A stretch of 64,000 nt of DNA from Strigamia acuminata. Taxonomy: Eukaryota > Arthropoda > Chilopoda > Geophilomorpha > Linotaeniidae. The DNA lies in the NCBI GenBank assembly GCA_949358305.1, contig OX442324.1, positions 5,089,575-5,153,574 of the forward strand, given 5' to 3'. The translations under genes were made by a program, and so were the position numbers. How positions within the stretch are numbered: the first letter of the stretch is position 1; each line of letters begins with the position of its first letter. The notes under the pieces are model-generated. The model worked only from the letters and a program-made list of their open reading frames with translations, was not told the DNA's origin and searched no databases. Positions 13,101 to 25,673 of the stretch are shown here, piece after piece.

Positions 13101-16100
13101 GTGGCACTTTTTTTTTTGGGTGGGGTTCACAGCCCCAGGTTGCAATCATCTTCAGGTGAGATGTCGACCAAAGAATGAAAAGTACTCGAGGATTTCGAAC
13201 TAAATCCTCGAGGTGCACCAAATTTCAATTTCCCATATATTCCTATTTCATTTGAATCTATTTTCTTTTCCAAAAAATAAAAACGAAACTAAGATGGCGC
13301 CCAACTACAAACAATTGTAATCCACTTAAAACTTTTCTTTATTTTATTTTTATCTTTTCAGTAATTACAAATTGGTTAATCCTTAAATTTGCAAAAGGTT
13401 TTCATGCTCCTGGCCTTGGCGTTTCTTCACTGGGGTTTTAAACAGGTGTATAAAAAGAACACAACTTTGGGCCCTTTGCTCTACACCACTTTAAAAGGGG
13501 TAAAACCAGTGTGGGAATCGGTGAACCCCAAGACCCCCTCACCTAGAGGAGGGCGAACAAAACCTCCTCATCAGCAGGTACTAGGCCTAACGGGGTTCTC
13601 ACATTGGCCCATTCATGCAAACGGAAGTGGGGGGAGAAAGGTATATAAGAAAGTTTAAGCTTACTCCGACCCATGGGAAAGTAGACAAGGGGGTAGAGAT
13701 TCAAGGTTGGGGAATAATAACACACAAAAAAAGAGAGAAGAGAAGGGAAGTGAAAAAAAAAATAACAATGCGAGTCATAACAATGTGTGTGTAATAAATA
13801 AAACTGATTGGGTTTGGTTCTCAAGTATGGGGAGATTTAGGTTGGAAATTTTTGCTGTAAATAATGTAAATTGCATCATTAATATGGTAGATTGCATAGC
13901 GGTGGTCATTGTTATTCAGGTGACATATCACCTTTTGCATATTCACCATGTTGGACAGCTTATTAATTCTCCCCCCGTTTTTTTTTTTTTTTTAGATAGA
14001 AAAATGCATTTTTTTTCATTAAAATGAAAAATAACTTCTTAACAAAAGGTTTAATTTATCTCATTCCAAGATTAAACAGAAATAATTCCGGACGTGGGAC
14101 CGCACTTTTTTTCACCTTCCGCGGCGGCCATATTGAGAATTTACGATTGTCAGTTGGTGTCCCGCGTTGTTATTTTGTTAATAAACAATTCTCCCGCACG
14201 TCTAAAATTATTTACCACGACTTTAAATCACTCCTATTAGTTATTCACACGATTCAAAAAGAATAAGCGCCTTTTGGCATTGGTTTTGAACGATATAAAT
14301 AAATTAATCGAGTCAAAGCCACTTTTCCAATGAATATTAATGGCCGAAAACAAGTTCAGATTGTATACATTAGTTTTTAATTAGCTTCCAGCCAAATACC
14401 TAACCGTACCGTATTTCTATTTATTGAACCTTAGGTATTGAGAGTGGAGTATAGTATAGTATAAGGGCGGTGGGAGGGCGAGGGGGTTGTTGTTAAGAGG
14501 GGGGTCCCAACTTCCTTTACACCCTTTTCTCTCTCTCCGACTACATTGTTCCCTCGGCTGGTTCACAGACCCCAGACCCCTCTCTATTCAAAATCTGGCC
14601 TTTAGTAAGGGGGCAATTCCCCTCTTTTTATTCCTTACCATTATATGAAACGATTTCAAACATAACCCTCCCCACAACATGTTACCTTATACATTTTCTC
14701 AAATTTCCTTATTTTGCAATTTTAAGTCCGAAGAAAAAAAGGGTAGACATAAAAAGCCGACGTATTACGCATAGAAATATTCAAAATGCGAGAGAAAATA
14801 TTGTCGAATTTTATTCTCACCGCCCCTACACCTGTTTGCTAGACACCTTTCAGGTGATTCCCCAGGACCCCCTTTTTGTCCCATCTGAACCTGTCTGTAG
14901 CCCCCTCTACACCCTCCTCCACTAACCTGTATGATGTAATGAAGACTGAGAGGGCCAGACATTGCATCAGAGGGTGTAATGCATGAATAGAACTTGGGGG
15001 ATATTTAACACAATAATGTGAAAATGAGTGAATAATACGACTTAAGTGTGGGAAAGTTGACTCCTGCCATTTGAGGGTAAATATTGAAAACGATTTTATT
15101 TTACTAGATTTCGCTTTTAAAACCGACGCGAATTTTTATAATTAATGGCGGCGACATTTGTTTCGATATTTTTTAATTTACCAATTATGATTCGAGCTGC
15201 AGCCACATGCAATTACGGATGAAATATTGTTTCATGATATAATTACGAAATTTATGATGTAATTAATTTTGATGCAGTTAATAAAGCTTAAAATGCTAGT
15301 CAAATTAATTCATATAATACAAATCATTGCGTTACTTGATGGATCCTGTTGGTGGAAAATCTAATTTGTTTTGTAATGTGAAGCAAATCCAAGATGATGC
15401 TCTATAATGTAAAAAAAAAAAAAACTTCTTTTTTTTTTTTCTAACTTTTTTTTTTTTAAATTGTATTTTATTTGAATCCTTTTTGGGTTGGCAGAAACAA
15501 TTTCCTAGTTGCTTCAGGCTTTTGTACTGTTTCTGACATCTTTGGAATGCTGTCAAACGGAAACAAAAAAAATAATTGAGCAACATACAAACCCAACTTA
15601 AAAAAAAAGAAAAAAGGGATGCAATAAAACAAGACACAATGTATTAATAAAATCAAATTGAGTTTATTTAGTTGAGATATACACACCGCAACTAAAATCG
15701 CCAACCCACAGGGGGTGAAATAAAAGCAGATTTTAGCTCCAAAACCTACATTTTTGCCACTTTGTGAACTGCTGTTGGTTACGCTTAAATTAAGTTTAAC
15801 TCGTCCTTGAGATTAAATCATAAATCTGCCAAAGTGAACAACCTGACGAATTGCAAGTTGTAAATCAACCATGTCAAGAAAAGTTAAACAAATTTGAGCC
15901 CACACAAGGACGACAACAAGAAAAAAGAAAAAAAACTAACCGAAAAAACAGAAAAATATACAAAAATCAATTTTTTTCGAGACGACCATGGCCCATGGGT
16001 GCCATCAATAATTGAATACTCGAAAGCAAACGAATCGAGTCGTTAAATGGATCACAATTACGATGTTTAGGGCGATTATTCAACCAAAGCTTATTTGTTG

Positions 16101-17099
16101 TGTAATTACATCAATTATAATACAAAAAAAACGAAATCAAACTTTTTTTTTTGCTTTTCAAACATTTATTCAACAATTCGCACAAACAAAGCTGCTATAG
16201 CAATTACATCAATTTATATTAACACATTCATCTGTTGATATGTTATTCAACCTAAATTTAGAAGTTAAATTAGAATTTCACAAAATTAATCATTTTCAAT
16301 TGTCCTCAACAACATATATAAGGAAATAGTGGAATCATGTAAAAAAGGCACCGCAACGCGCATGCGCAGAGGCACACAGTGAAACAAAAAATTGGCTCCA
16401 GTGACAGGCTTGACATTAAAGCAGCTTACATATCATAACCACCTAAAAATAGAAATAAACATTAGATCAACAGTCTTCTCCCAAAAAAAAGTTCACAAAT
16501 TTCAATAAAAATAGATTTCTAAAATAATTATTCCGAAACAATGGCGGACATCTTTTTCCGCTTCAACACTTTGTCGGTCGCAATCACAATCAACCCACGA
16601 TTTTAACTCATCACGATAAATCGTTAATTAAAATCCAAAATTGGAATTTAAAAGCGACAAGTTCAAATCTCCTAGTGATTAGTCTAAAAATTACATATTT
16701 CCCCACCCCCTCATCATCCCATTCTAATAACCATCATTACATATTCATCAATTACTGCTGAATCATGGGTTAAAATGGAAAATAAAGGTTGCAGTTTTAA
16801 ATGTCATACACTGACATTTCATAGCAAATTTTTCAAATCCAATATCAAATAACTAGATCAAAAAAACAATCTCAATCTCTAACTAAAATTAATTTTCATC
16901 TTAATAAAAAAAAAGAATTAAATAAAGACATAACAGGATAATAAACTAAAAAGGGAGAAAACAGCAGGATTTTGAAAGGGTATATATAAATATATATATA
17001 TATATAATAAAAACAATGTTGAGCCTATATCATCTGATAAGCCTAAATGTTGTCCTATCACAACACGAACTTACCCTGAAGACTTGCACGTGGGTCATT
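6775..17099. other. KLF5 3' UTR then about 9.4 kb of noncoding sequence
   Basis: The KLF5 3' UTR probably ends near 7680, after AATAAA at 7653. From there to the UCHL3 stop codon I find no exon with coding character on either strand; the ORFs present are low-complexity. The block holds many A/T homopolymers, a (TAAAA)n run near 11256, perfect short hairpins at 12630-12663 and 13185-13212, a CRE-like and nuclear-receptor-like patch near 12970-13010, and an NRF1 palindrome GCGCATGCGC at 16358. It is plausibly regulatory sequence for KLF5, a developmental regulator; this is inference only. Confidence 0.6.
7653..7658 (+). terminator. Polyadenylation signal of the KLF5-like gene
   Basis: AATAAA lies 880 bp after the stop codon and is followed by an A-rich stretch near 7675. 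It is the first canonical hexamer on this strand with a plausible cleavage context. Confidence 0.5.
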
Positions 17100-19888
17100 T
17101 TAATTGTCCCCTTGAGCAGCAGTCAAAGCCACAACTGAAAAATGCACCTCTTCTGGATCACGTTCTATAAATTTCTTGCACACTTTGGCAGCGTCCTATA
17201 CAATTAAAGAAATAAATAAATAAAAACCTTCACGTTTTAAATTATTTCAAGTCCCTCTCGCCCCGTCAAAAATAACCACACCTATTTTAACTGTTTCAAA
17301 ACAAATTTTTCACATATAAACAAACAAAAATAGTGTTTTATCACGTGGCTGCTTCATTTTAACCTTGATAAAACTAAAAAAAAATAAAATAAAAAAAACC
17401 GAAACTATCCATTACATAAGGCAGTTAGAAGGATATTCCTTAGGGTAGAATTTAAAACAAGGACCCATCAAATTCCCCCTCCCCTAATCCAACTTTTGCT
17501 CTTGTTTATATTTTAGGTCAATTGTGGTGTAATCTGTCCTGAGGATCTTAGCTCTTCCACTCGTCTGAACCACCTATCATTATTTTCTCTCGTCCTCCTC
17601 CCTCAAACGAAAAAAAAAACACAAAAATAAAAATAAACCTTCGTACAAATTCCTCTTTTTTTCGACAAAGTGCACTTTAAAATCGTATAGTAAAATTTCA
17701 AACAAAAAAAAAATTTAAAAAAAAAATTAAGTACCTGAACCAAAAATTTAGTCATTTTTTTTCGTGACCTGTTTAAAAATGACTAAACTGAATAAATAAT
17801 AATAAAAAAAGAGAGATCCTTGAATTGTATCCTATAATTTGAATGGAATTGGAATGACAAGACATTCACATCTAAAATGTTAAAGGGGAAACTTTAAAAA
17901 AAAAATAAAAAATAAAAAAATGGAACGCCAAGCTGTCTGCGATCTGCGCAAAGTTTTCTTTTTTTTTATTATTAAATATTTATTTTCTCTTAACCTATGG
18001 GGAAAAGTTTGAAAAATGATCACGTTAAGGTTAATTAGTATGTGGAATAAATATAAATGAATTGAGGAGTTTTAATGAATATGAAGGTAAACCCATTCGG
18101 AAAGTTGTCAGGTCTCAATGACCTTTCATCGCGAGACAACTACAGTTCAAGGATCTTGAGGGGAACAAGAAAAGAATGGAGACAAACTTCTTGACCTCTG
18201 ACACCATTTTTCTTCAGGTGTTTGCATATGAATTTGCGTTTAATTTGATGCCATAGTTTAACTTAGCAGCGACACCGTGTGAGAAAAAGCGAAAAGAAAA
18301 CTCTCAAACCGCACTACGGCGCCATCTATCGTCAAAAACTATTATTTCCTTCGTATGTCTCAAGAAAACAATCATTTAAGCAGGAATTTCTATGTTTTTC
18401 TGCCAACTCTTAAATGAAATAAATATTTTACCTCAAGAAAAGTAGATTCAGTTGTAGCTCCGTGGGTAACAGCCGAATTTTTGCGACCATCTTGGAAAAA
18501 AAATATTTTTTTTTAATTACGTGAAATCGCCATATTGAATTCTTTTCTTTTCTTTCTCACCTAATTCGTAGAGAACATTTTCAACGTTTACCAGCGTCAC
18601 GAAATGCAAATAGACTGGTTCCTCGGGATTAGGAGTCTAAAATTCACAGTCGCACGAGTTAAAACCAAAAATATATCAAATAAAACCAATCCAAATTAAC
18701 CACATACCGATGTTTGTCCCTCCTGTGCGTGTTGCTTATGAGCAAAACAGATTTCCTAAAAATAAATCAATCAAAATTTAACCGAAATCGAGGTTAATTA
18801 AAATTTAAAATCGTGACATGCTTACTTCATTCACTTCTAGAATTTTCGCCTTTTCGATTGGCGCCAACGCTTTGGTGGCATCGATGAACTTTTTCAAGCT
18901 TTTGTCGGCATCTGTCGAACACAAAATGCAATTTTTTTAAAAAAAAAACAGATTCTCAATGACCCTTTCAGCACTTCTTACCCAATTGAATCCGTTCCAA
19001 ATTATTAGCCAAAGCATGAATTAATGCAATTGTTCCACAAGCATTGCTAATGGTCTGCTTAATAAAATACACGTCAGACGTCAGACTTTTGTCAGCACTT
19101 GGCTCTTCTTTGGCTGTCTCTTGTTTAACCTAATTTCAAAAAATACCAAATACAAAATTAGTTTTTTTTTTTTCAATTTAGTATTGATTATTATTTTTTT
19201 CATTTCTGGCACCTTATCGTTAAAAGGAAACAAGAGCAGAACAGCGATTACTGGTTGAGGAACCATTTGGAGCAATTCTGGGTCCAGGCCCAAAACATCA
19301 ACAAGCTGCCAGCTTGCAGGGACACCAAGATTTCTAATGAACTGAAAATTAAATTTAGAAAAAAAAATTAAATAAACTCAAAAAAAAAATTTTTCCCACA
19401 AAAAAATTTTATATTTAAATTTTTATTTGAATTAATTTAATATTTAAATTTTTCCTGTGAGCGATTTAATTATTTCATTACCGAAAAAATGAATTTAGGC
19501 TAAATGTTTAATTCTTTTTTTTTTTTGGTAAATAAAAATTGTAATTTTCGTTAATAAAATATTTGTCCACAGCAGTTATTCGACCGCATTTTCTGTGTGT
19601 AGAAAATTCTATAGTTACTAGGAAACTGTAAACCCAAACGCTACTTCGAATCGATTTTTTGTGAAAAAGAAAAAAAAAAGACGAAGTGAAAAATTCCTAA
19701 GATGAGGGTTAAACCGGAGTTCGACATTTACCTTGTTCATAACCTGCAAAGAAATGAAAACGTTTCAATATTGTTGAATTTCGAATAGAAATTAAATAAG
19801 TCAAATCATATTTCTACACACAACATTGAACACTTACATCGGGATTCGATTCTAATGGCAACCACGTTACTTTACTATCAGAAGCCAT
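17100..19888 (-). CDS. UCHL3: Ubiquitin C-terminal hydrolase L3
   Basis: Cytosolic cysteine protease that frees ubiquitin and NEDD8 from small C-terminal adducts. Nine exons close in phase (minus strand, listed 5' to 3'): 19838-19888, 19732-19743, 19213-19341, 18982-19129, 18826-18911, 18708-18755, 18561-18636, 18432-18490 and 17100-17195. They give 234 residues (human 230). The catalytic triad falls on the same numbers as in human: Cys95 in SNACGT, His169 in YLHFV and Asp184 in ELDGR. The N-terminal WLPLESNPD and [12 protein letters not shown], and the [19 protein letters not shown] block, are unmistakable. Exon 2 is a 12-nt microexon (VMNK) with intact AG and GT borders; without it the conserved reading is lost. 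It lies downstream of FCHSD2 on the same strand. Confidence 0.97.
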
Positions 19889-22075
19889 GTTTCAACCTAG
19901 ACGATGACAACTAGAAAATGGTACAAAATTTACCGGCAAACCGAATATAAGTACAACCGAATGCCACTCGGGAACGGGGGGCGGAACTGACGCGTCGGAG
20001 AAGGTTCTGCACATATGATGTCATATTTATGGAACACATGTATGGGAAGCCGTTTACGAAATACTAACACTTGTTTTATTATTAAAAAATTTAATTGAAA
20101 AATATTTACGAGCATTCCCCATAAATAAGCTTGTGTACTAATAATATTTATTCTTGATATTGCATGCCATTTTGGGTACCGGAACTATTTTTTTTTATTG
20201 GAATCCTGGTGGTCAAGTGGATATATGCGCTTGTGCAGCATACGGAAAATACGGAAAATCTATATAGATCGTTCCAGGTGTGGCAGAAGTAATTACTATC
20301 TAAGTAATAGAAGTAATTACTGATCAGTGTTTGACAGAATGACATTCTGGAGTTTATTGACAACAGTCATACAAAACTGATTTATTTTCATGTTCGGTAC
20401 ATATCTATGTATATAGAAGGAAGATGATGGAGGTCACGTGTGCTGCACAAGTGACCAGGATCATTTATTTTTAAATTTTCTTTTTTATTCTTATTTATTT
20501 ATTTTTTTATTTATTTTTTTAAAAAATAAGAAGAAATATTTATTAAAATACAACACATTTTTTATTTATTTTTTTAAAAAATAAGAAGAAATATTTATTA
20601 AAATACAACACATCATAATTACAACTGCTGTGATCATTGTAATTAATTTGCACTATTATTTACACATTAAGAAGCTTATTGATTGTTTGCGTCACGCCAC
20701 GCGAAAAGGTCAAAAACCAATGGGAGTTTGTCGTAAGTTTTCAGAAAAAGAGTATAAAATACCAGGCGATACCCAATGGGTTCACAGTGATAGTGGAAGC
20801 TAGGTGGAAGACGATCTTCCACTATCTAGTTGCAGAATGAACATGTTTCTGCTTTAACAACAGATGGCGTTGCCAACCTTGGCAACAAAAGAGTTCTTCA
20901 CTGACCTCACCTTGCCTCGCGCTCTGAGTGGTCAGGCAAAAAATTCTTCTAATTTATTTTATTTCACCCTTCTCTACTTTTTGCTGCTAGCGTTTGCACT
21001 GGCCCTGTTGCCAAGTTTTCGAAAATATTATCAAGTTCAATGACTTATTAGAAGGTTAAAAACGAATAAAAAGATTAAAACATTTGATAAGATAAAATTC
21101 TATCCTACCTCGATTCTCGGAGCTGCAAAGAGAAAAATATGAGAATTGATCGTAAAGTAAATTTTAATAACTTCATCAAACAAATTACAGCAAAAAGCAA
21201 ACTTATTATAATTAATCTCTTAATTTGTGGTAGATATAAGTTATTTTGGTGTTTTTTTTTGTTTATGTACAGATATGATGATTTTTACTGTTAACTTTGC
21301 ATTGCAGGGAAACAAACACTTGATTAATTATAACGGAAAAATCAAAAAGGTGACTATAAACCACACAATTTTTGCATTGTAGTTAAGGAAAACTTCTTAT
21401 CACAATAATATTTCTTTTGTCAAACTTTCAATAACAAGTATACATCTGTAAACAATTGTACATTCACCGCAATGAAATGCTTTAAAATACAATCTAACTT
21501 TCACTTAGAATTAAGAATTGAAATCGGAAGTTTTCAAAGACTGTGAACTCATCAAAAAGCAAAAACCAACAGAGTCAAATTGTAAACTTAATTACATGTT
21601 AAGTGCACTATTTTCTTTCCTTAATATATTTTGTCATGAGCACTTCAAACATATCCTCTAGGAAAGATATAATTTTCGTAGATTACCGTATTTTTCATAT
21701 TGGAAGACAGGAGGTTTACCTACAATGTATTTTAGACTTGAATCTCGACTACTTGAAGTGAGTTTTGAAAACCAGAATAATATTGCAGAATAAATTCAAA
21801 CTTGAGAACTAATTAACAACACATTCAAATTACTCTACTATCATTTTCTTATACAATGCACACTTTTGTTTGCCTACATCTAATGCTTATTACTATTTAA
21901 ATTAAATTCATTAATTATTTATTTATTTATTTGTTTATACACAACATCCACAAGTAAATGCAACCAAAAGAATTAGTTTTCTATCTACTACGACCAGTAA
22001 ACTTGCGATTTTAAGCTTTTTTTCCCACACGATTTTGCCACTTCTATCGTTACAATGTTTGTATACTGTATGAGT
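19889..22075. other. Intergenic: UCHL3 promoter side and FCHSD2 3' UTR
   Basis: No coding exon is seen. The UCHL3 side has a GC-rich patch near 19970-20000. It also contains a 55-bp tandem duplication (20503-20613), a TATA box at 20753 followed by an 11-bp perfect hairpin at 20789-20826, and the palindromic GTTGCCAACCTTGGCAAC near 20868. The stretch 20950-22075 is AT-rich and is probably FCHSD2 3' UTR and flank. Confidence 0.6.
20503..20613. repeat. Two-copy 55-bp tandem repeat
   Basis: The block containing AATAAGAAGAAATATTTATT occurs twice, 55 bp apart, with essentially no differences between the copies. This implies a recent duplication. Confidence 0.9.
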
Positions 22076-25000
22076 TTACGTTAAATCAATTCTCTCATCG
22101 TTATCATCGTTATCATCTATTACTTCTAATTTCACGTTATCTGTTGATGCAATTTCGCCGGGTATTTCATCAAATTTCTCTTGACTGAAATCAGCAAAAT
22201 CTTCTTGTACGTAACTTAAATCGACGACAGTGTCAATACTGTTTTCACCAGTGGCATTACTCGGTGAACTTGCCGATTCACATTGAGACAAACTATCAAT
22301 ACTCGTCACATCTCCGGAGTCGCCCAAAGATGTTTGCGTGCATATTGTCGGTTTGTCTGCGCCTTCCGAGAACTCGTTCGATGCTAAAGCTTCTAGAATT
22401 TCAGGCGGTGGAGGCGGCGGTAGCGTGTCGTCATCTATACAAGTTTCATTTGCGTTGTCGTCTTGGATTTTAACTACTGGAGTCTGATGAGTGCTCGCGT
22501 GGATCTGGAAAACAAGTCCAACATCGAAATCAGACGGAAAACAAACAACAGGAAACAATGAAAACTGCCAAAACACTCGATAATCATGTCCTCAAAGAAA
22601 AATGGCAGCACTTCCCATTAATCTCGTTACAATTAAAACCATAAAACCCAAATAAATCGTGAAATCAATTTAATTTAAGCAAAAGCAATAATTGTTCATT
22701 CTTTGTAGGGTGCGCGGAAATGTGGGTAAAAGAAAAAACTTACCGGTGAGCGTGATTTTGGGGTGTCAGGGCTCGAAACAAGCTCAGAATATGTAGCTTC
22801 CTCGCCTGTTGTGAAAAATGGATAGAAGAAAAACAAAATTTTCTTTCCCATGTGCTCACCAAGCAGCCATATATCATTCATGCTCTCGTGGGCAGGAAAT
22901 ACACATCAAGAATTAAGAACAAGAAAAAAAGAAGAAAAAAACAACAACTGCTACATGCAAAATAATACTGGATCTAGAATAACTGCAAGCACTAAACAAA
23001 TAAAAGGCGACAATTTCATTCTTTCAGAAATCTTTCATGACAGTATTCTCAATTTCAAAAATAGCAAATTATTATTCTTAGAATTATTGTTATCAAAGCT
23101 TTACTATGTTCTTTATCTTCGCTGTCTGTGGATGATGAAAACTGTCCTTGGTAGTGCACTTTCTGCGCACAAGTCATTTCCAATTCAAAACCAGGTGCAG
23201 TGGTGTAGGACGACACTGGTTTTGGTTCTTCATCTTCGATAATTTCCTCTATTTGAAAAAAATAAAAATAGAAGAGACATAATCGCAATTTTTACTCGTT
23301 TTCACTCGTTTTACCCGTTTCTTTTTCATCTGGATGTTCACATTGAGGTGTTGGCTGAGTAATTATCACTTGTGCAGGCGGTAATAGATTGAGTGGCATT
23401 GGAGGAGGGGTAAACAATGGCGGTGCAGAACCGGGAGGAGTTACAACTTTCTGGAATATTTATTACATTTCAAATAAAAAAAAATCAATAAATGAATAAT
23501 TCTTTAAAATAAATTGTTATACATTTGGCGAAAAGGCTTCGTTATCGTCTAACATTTCAACAACAAGCGAGGGAAAAAGTCCAATGTTTCCATCAACTTC
23601 TCCTTCCCACCATCCGTCATCAATCTCGGTCACTTCTTTACGAACAATTCGAATAATTTGGAATTCCACAAACGACAGTTCTTCAGGACACGTTGCCTCG
23701 TAATCATACAACGCTCGGCAGTAAAGTTCAGCTGTAAACAACACCAGAAATCATTTCAACAACCTTTTCCAACCAATTAAACGACAAACGGAGAGGAAAT
23801 CTGAACGTTTTGACCCTAAAATCGTCAAAACGTGCACATTTCCCGCTAACGCCAAACCAGGTTTTGTGGTGGTAGAATCAGAAGTTGAAACGGGAGGAAA
23901 GACATTGTCTTCGAGTTCGGCTTCAAAGCTTTCAGGTCTGTCTTCGGAGACAGGGACATGGTAGTCCACAGAGGAGAAAGACACGGGAGCCACCTCTATA
24001 GAGCTGAGGACTGCCTGTCCGCCCTCTATCTCCACATAGTTTTGAGGAATATATCCCTCGTCCCCTTGCTCGTTTTTGGCCTTCACCCAGCCATCGCCAT
24101 CACCTTCACCAATCACTTCCACCGCTTCTCCTTCGTATATGCTAATTTCATCCGGATTCTGTGCCTATATTAATCAATTCTGAAAATTAGTACGCTCGAC
24201 TCCTTCAAAACCGGACACACCCTTGGAAAACAGACTTATCTTTCTATCGATTAGCTTCATCGATCTCAACTATACTTCCCAAACGGATCTGTACACATGG
24301 CAACCTCGCGAACAACACGTTTTATTTTCGCAATTTATTTCACCAACGTACTTAAAAGTGTTTTTCTCACTACTCCCTCGAGAACGTACATTTATGTGCC
24401 TAGATCCAGTCTACAGGAGGCCACTCTCTCTACGACGGACGCGCAACATATGTCCGGTCTCGAGGGAGTTTAGTGGACTAGAGTGGAATCAATTTTTTAA
24501 AAGTTGAAAATATTCTTGCCTCGTAATTGTACAGGACGATCGCTGTGATAGGTGCAAAAGCGCTCGCAGTGGAGTCGTCGGTTGATGCGCGGTAAATTTC
24601 TTCGCCGTTGGTCAGACTGATCACTTCCATGTCATCCGATTGTTTCCTTGCAAATTCCGGAGTTTCTTGTAAGGCAGAATAATCCGATACTTCATCATTA
24701 AAATCGCTGTCGTAAAACGAGTCATTGGCGACTTCGTTCGTAGTCTCTTCAACATTCTAAAATAAAATATATATATATACATTTTTTTTTCTATATAAAT
24801 TTTATTTGATTTATTTTTTTGTTTACTTGAAAGTCGATAGATTTGGTCGAAAATTCACTCGGAGATCTGCTGACTCCAGTTGCAATTGTATCGATCGCAG
24901 CTAACGATTCAGGGTCTATTGATTTCAGCACTTCATCGACATTTATTCCGGCCGATCGGATATTATCTAGACGCACATCAGCCTTCATTTTCATGGTCTA

Positions 25001-25641
25001 AAAATTGACATTTTGTCTAAATATTTCACCCAAATTTAAAATGAATTCCTTGAACCTCGGCTTTCCGAATACATTGCTTGATTTCATCCATCTTCTGATC
25101 CATTTCTAACTGCATTTGCTCAGTATAGTCATGCTGTAATTAATTAATTACAAATGTATTTAATTTAAAAAATCAAAAATCAAAAAAATAATTGAATTAA
25201 ACCTTTTGGGCTTGCGCAGCTTGTTGAATGATCATCATTCTGAGCAATTTTGAGTTGTCCCTAATGTTTCTAGTCTCTTTGAGAGTTTTTGATGCCCATT
25301 TTCTAGCTTCTCTGTTCAGCATAAAGTCACTGTGGTGTTCGACGCTTAAATAATCAATCTCAAATACGGAAAAATAATGATAATTAGCACAAATAAATGA
25401 GTGAGATAAAAAATTTATGCGCATACCGGATCTTCTTCGCAAGGTTCGAATTGGTATTTAATTCTATTTTTTAGACTTGGACATTCGTTGAGAAAACAAT
25501 CCAAATTGTATTGCCGTGTATTCTAACGAGATAAAACGAATTTTCAAGTTTTGGTTAAACTTAATGGAATCTAAAGATGAAATTCTACTATTATTTGACA
25601 TTTGATCGTGGTATAATTTTAAGTAAGTACATAGCATTTCA

Positions 25642-25673
<32 letters not shown>

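Noticed and set aside
13389-13658. 89-codon ORF beginning with a hydrophobic stretch
   Set aside because: Not conserved in appearance, no exon partners, and composition typical of translated noncoding sequence.
22850-23242. 130-codon + strand ORF
   Set aside because: Antisense to two FCHSD2 exons and the intron between; frame open by chance.
24223-24507. 94-codon ORF on the + strand
   Set aside because: It lies wholly in an FCHSD2 intron on the opposite strand and has no recognisable features. It is best seen as chance.
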